This document shows, piece by piece, positions 62,763-64,000 of a stretch of 64,000 nt of DNA. The translations under genes and the position numbers were made by a program. The notes below the pieces were generated by a model, which was given only the letters and a program-made list of their open reading frames with translations, made no database searches and had not been told where the DNA came from. Numbering within the stretch: the first letter of the stretch is position 1; every line of letters starts with the position of its first letter. The stretch covers positions 124,001-188,000 of the forward strand of contig NZ_RXLQ01000003.1 in assembly GCF_003953935.1 (NCBI RefSeq). The letters are read 5' to 3'. Origin of the DNA: Massilia atriviolacea. Its GTDB lineage: Bacteria; Pseudomonadota; Gammaproteobacteria; Burkholderiales; Burkholderiaceae_D.

Positions 62763-64000
<1,238 letters not shown>

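Overview
The window is GC-rich, with tightly packed genes that mostly overlap by 4 bp (ATGA, GTGA or TTGA junctions). It carries a PEP-CTERM protein, a pectin-degradation locus with a TonB-dependent receptor, a B12 riboswitch over a large cobalamin operon, and an E. coli yfaA-T-S-Q-P-type cluster. Together these suggest a betaproteobacterium of the Oxalobacteraceae (Massilia/Duganella/Janthinobacterium type). This is inferred from gene content; no rRNA or tRNA gene was seen. No transposase, integrase or phage gene was recognised.

Layout. (1) 1-9.7 kb: a plus-strand operon (partial gene, short-chain dehydrogenase, class III aminotransferase, second degenerate dehydrogenase, membrane protein) converges on a minus-strand run (HEAT protein, lipoprotein hydrolase, unknown protein, Tes/MJ0619-like radical SAM enzyme, 54-aa protein, phospholipase C-like protein, flippase-like membrane protein). 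I read this as a possible lipid or lipid-like metabolite locus. It is the least described part of the window. (2) 9.8-16.4 kb: separate exported or periplasmic genes: FAD oxidase, two small secreted proteins, histidine phosphatase, lipoprotein metallophosphoesterase and a MepA-like endopeptidase. (3) 16.46-16.85 kb: four perfect 70-bp tandem repeats plus a truncated copy and a decayed inverted copy. The same core recurs at 62.2-62.6 kb in two opposed orientations. (4) 17.0-26.3 kb: the yfaA-yfaT-yfaS-yfaQ-yfaP cluster around a bacterial alpha-2-macroglobulin.

(5) 26.9-43.5 kb: a cobalamin riboswitch followed by cbtB, cbtA, a 2Fe-2S ferredoxin, cobN, a ChlI/ChlD-type chelatase ATPase, cbiE, a cbiX-cbiC fusion, cbiD, cbiL, cbiF, cbiG, a cbiH-cbiJ fusion, a CobW-family GTPase and a HupE/UreJ-type permease. 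Cobalt import, early cobalt-inserting (Cbi) enzymes and the late chelatase CobN share one transcription unit. CobN carries a 40-residue His/Asp/Gly stretch, and the CobW-like protein contains no cysteine.

(6) 43.5-47.3 kb: small unknown genes and an orphan sensor kinase. (7) 47.5-57.2 kb, all minus strand: GntR regulator with a FadR-type operator, TonB receptor, GH28 polygalacturonase, PEP-CTERM protein, and a bifunctional pectate lyase-pectinesterase. Together these form a pectin capture and depolymerisation locus. (8) 57.3-64.0 kb: metallo-beta-lactamase-fold protein with a flavin reductase, a periplasmic solute-binding protein, a molybdate-binding Mop protein, a class II amidotransferase, a degenerate EAL protein, the second repeat array, and the start of a TonB/TolA-like protein that runs off the end.
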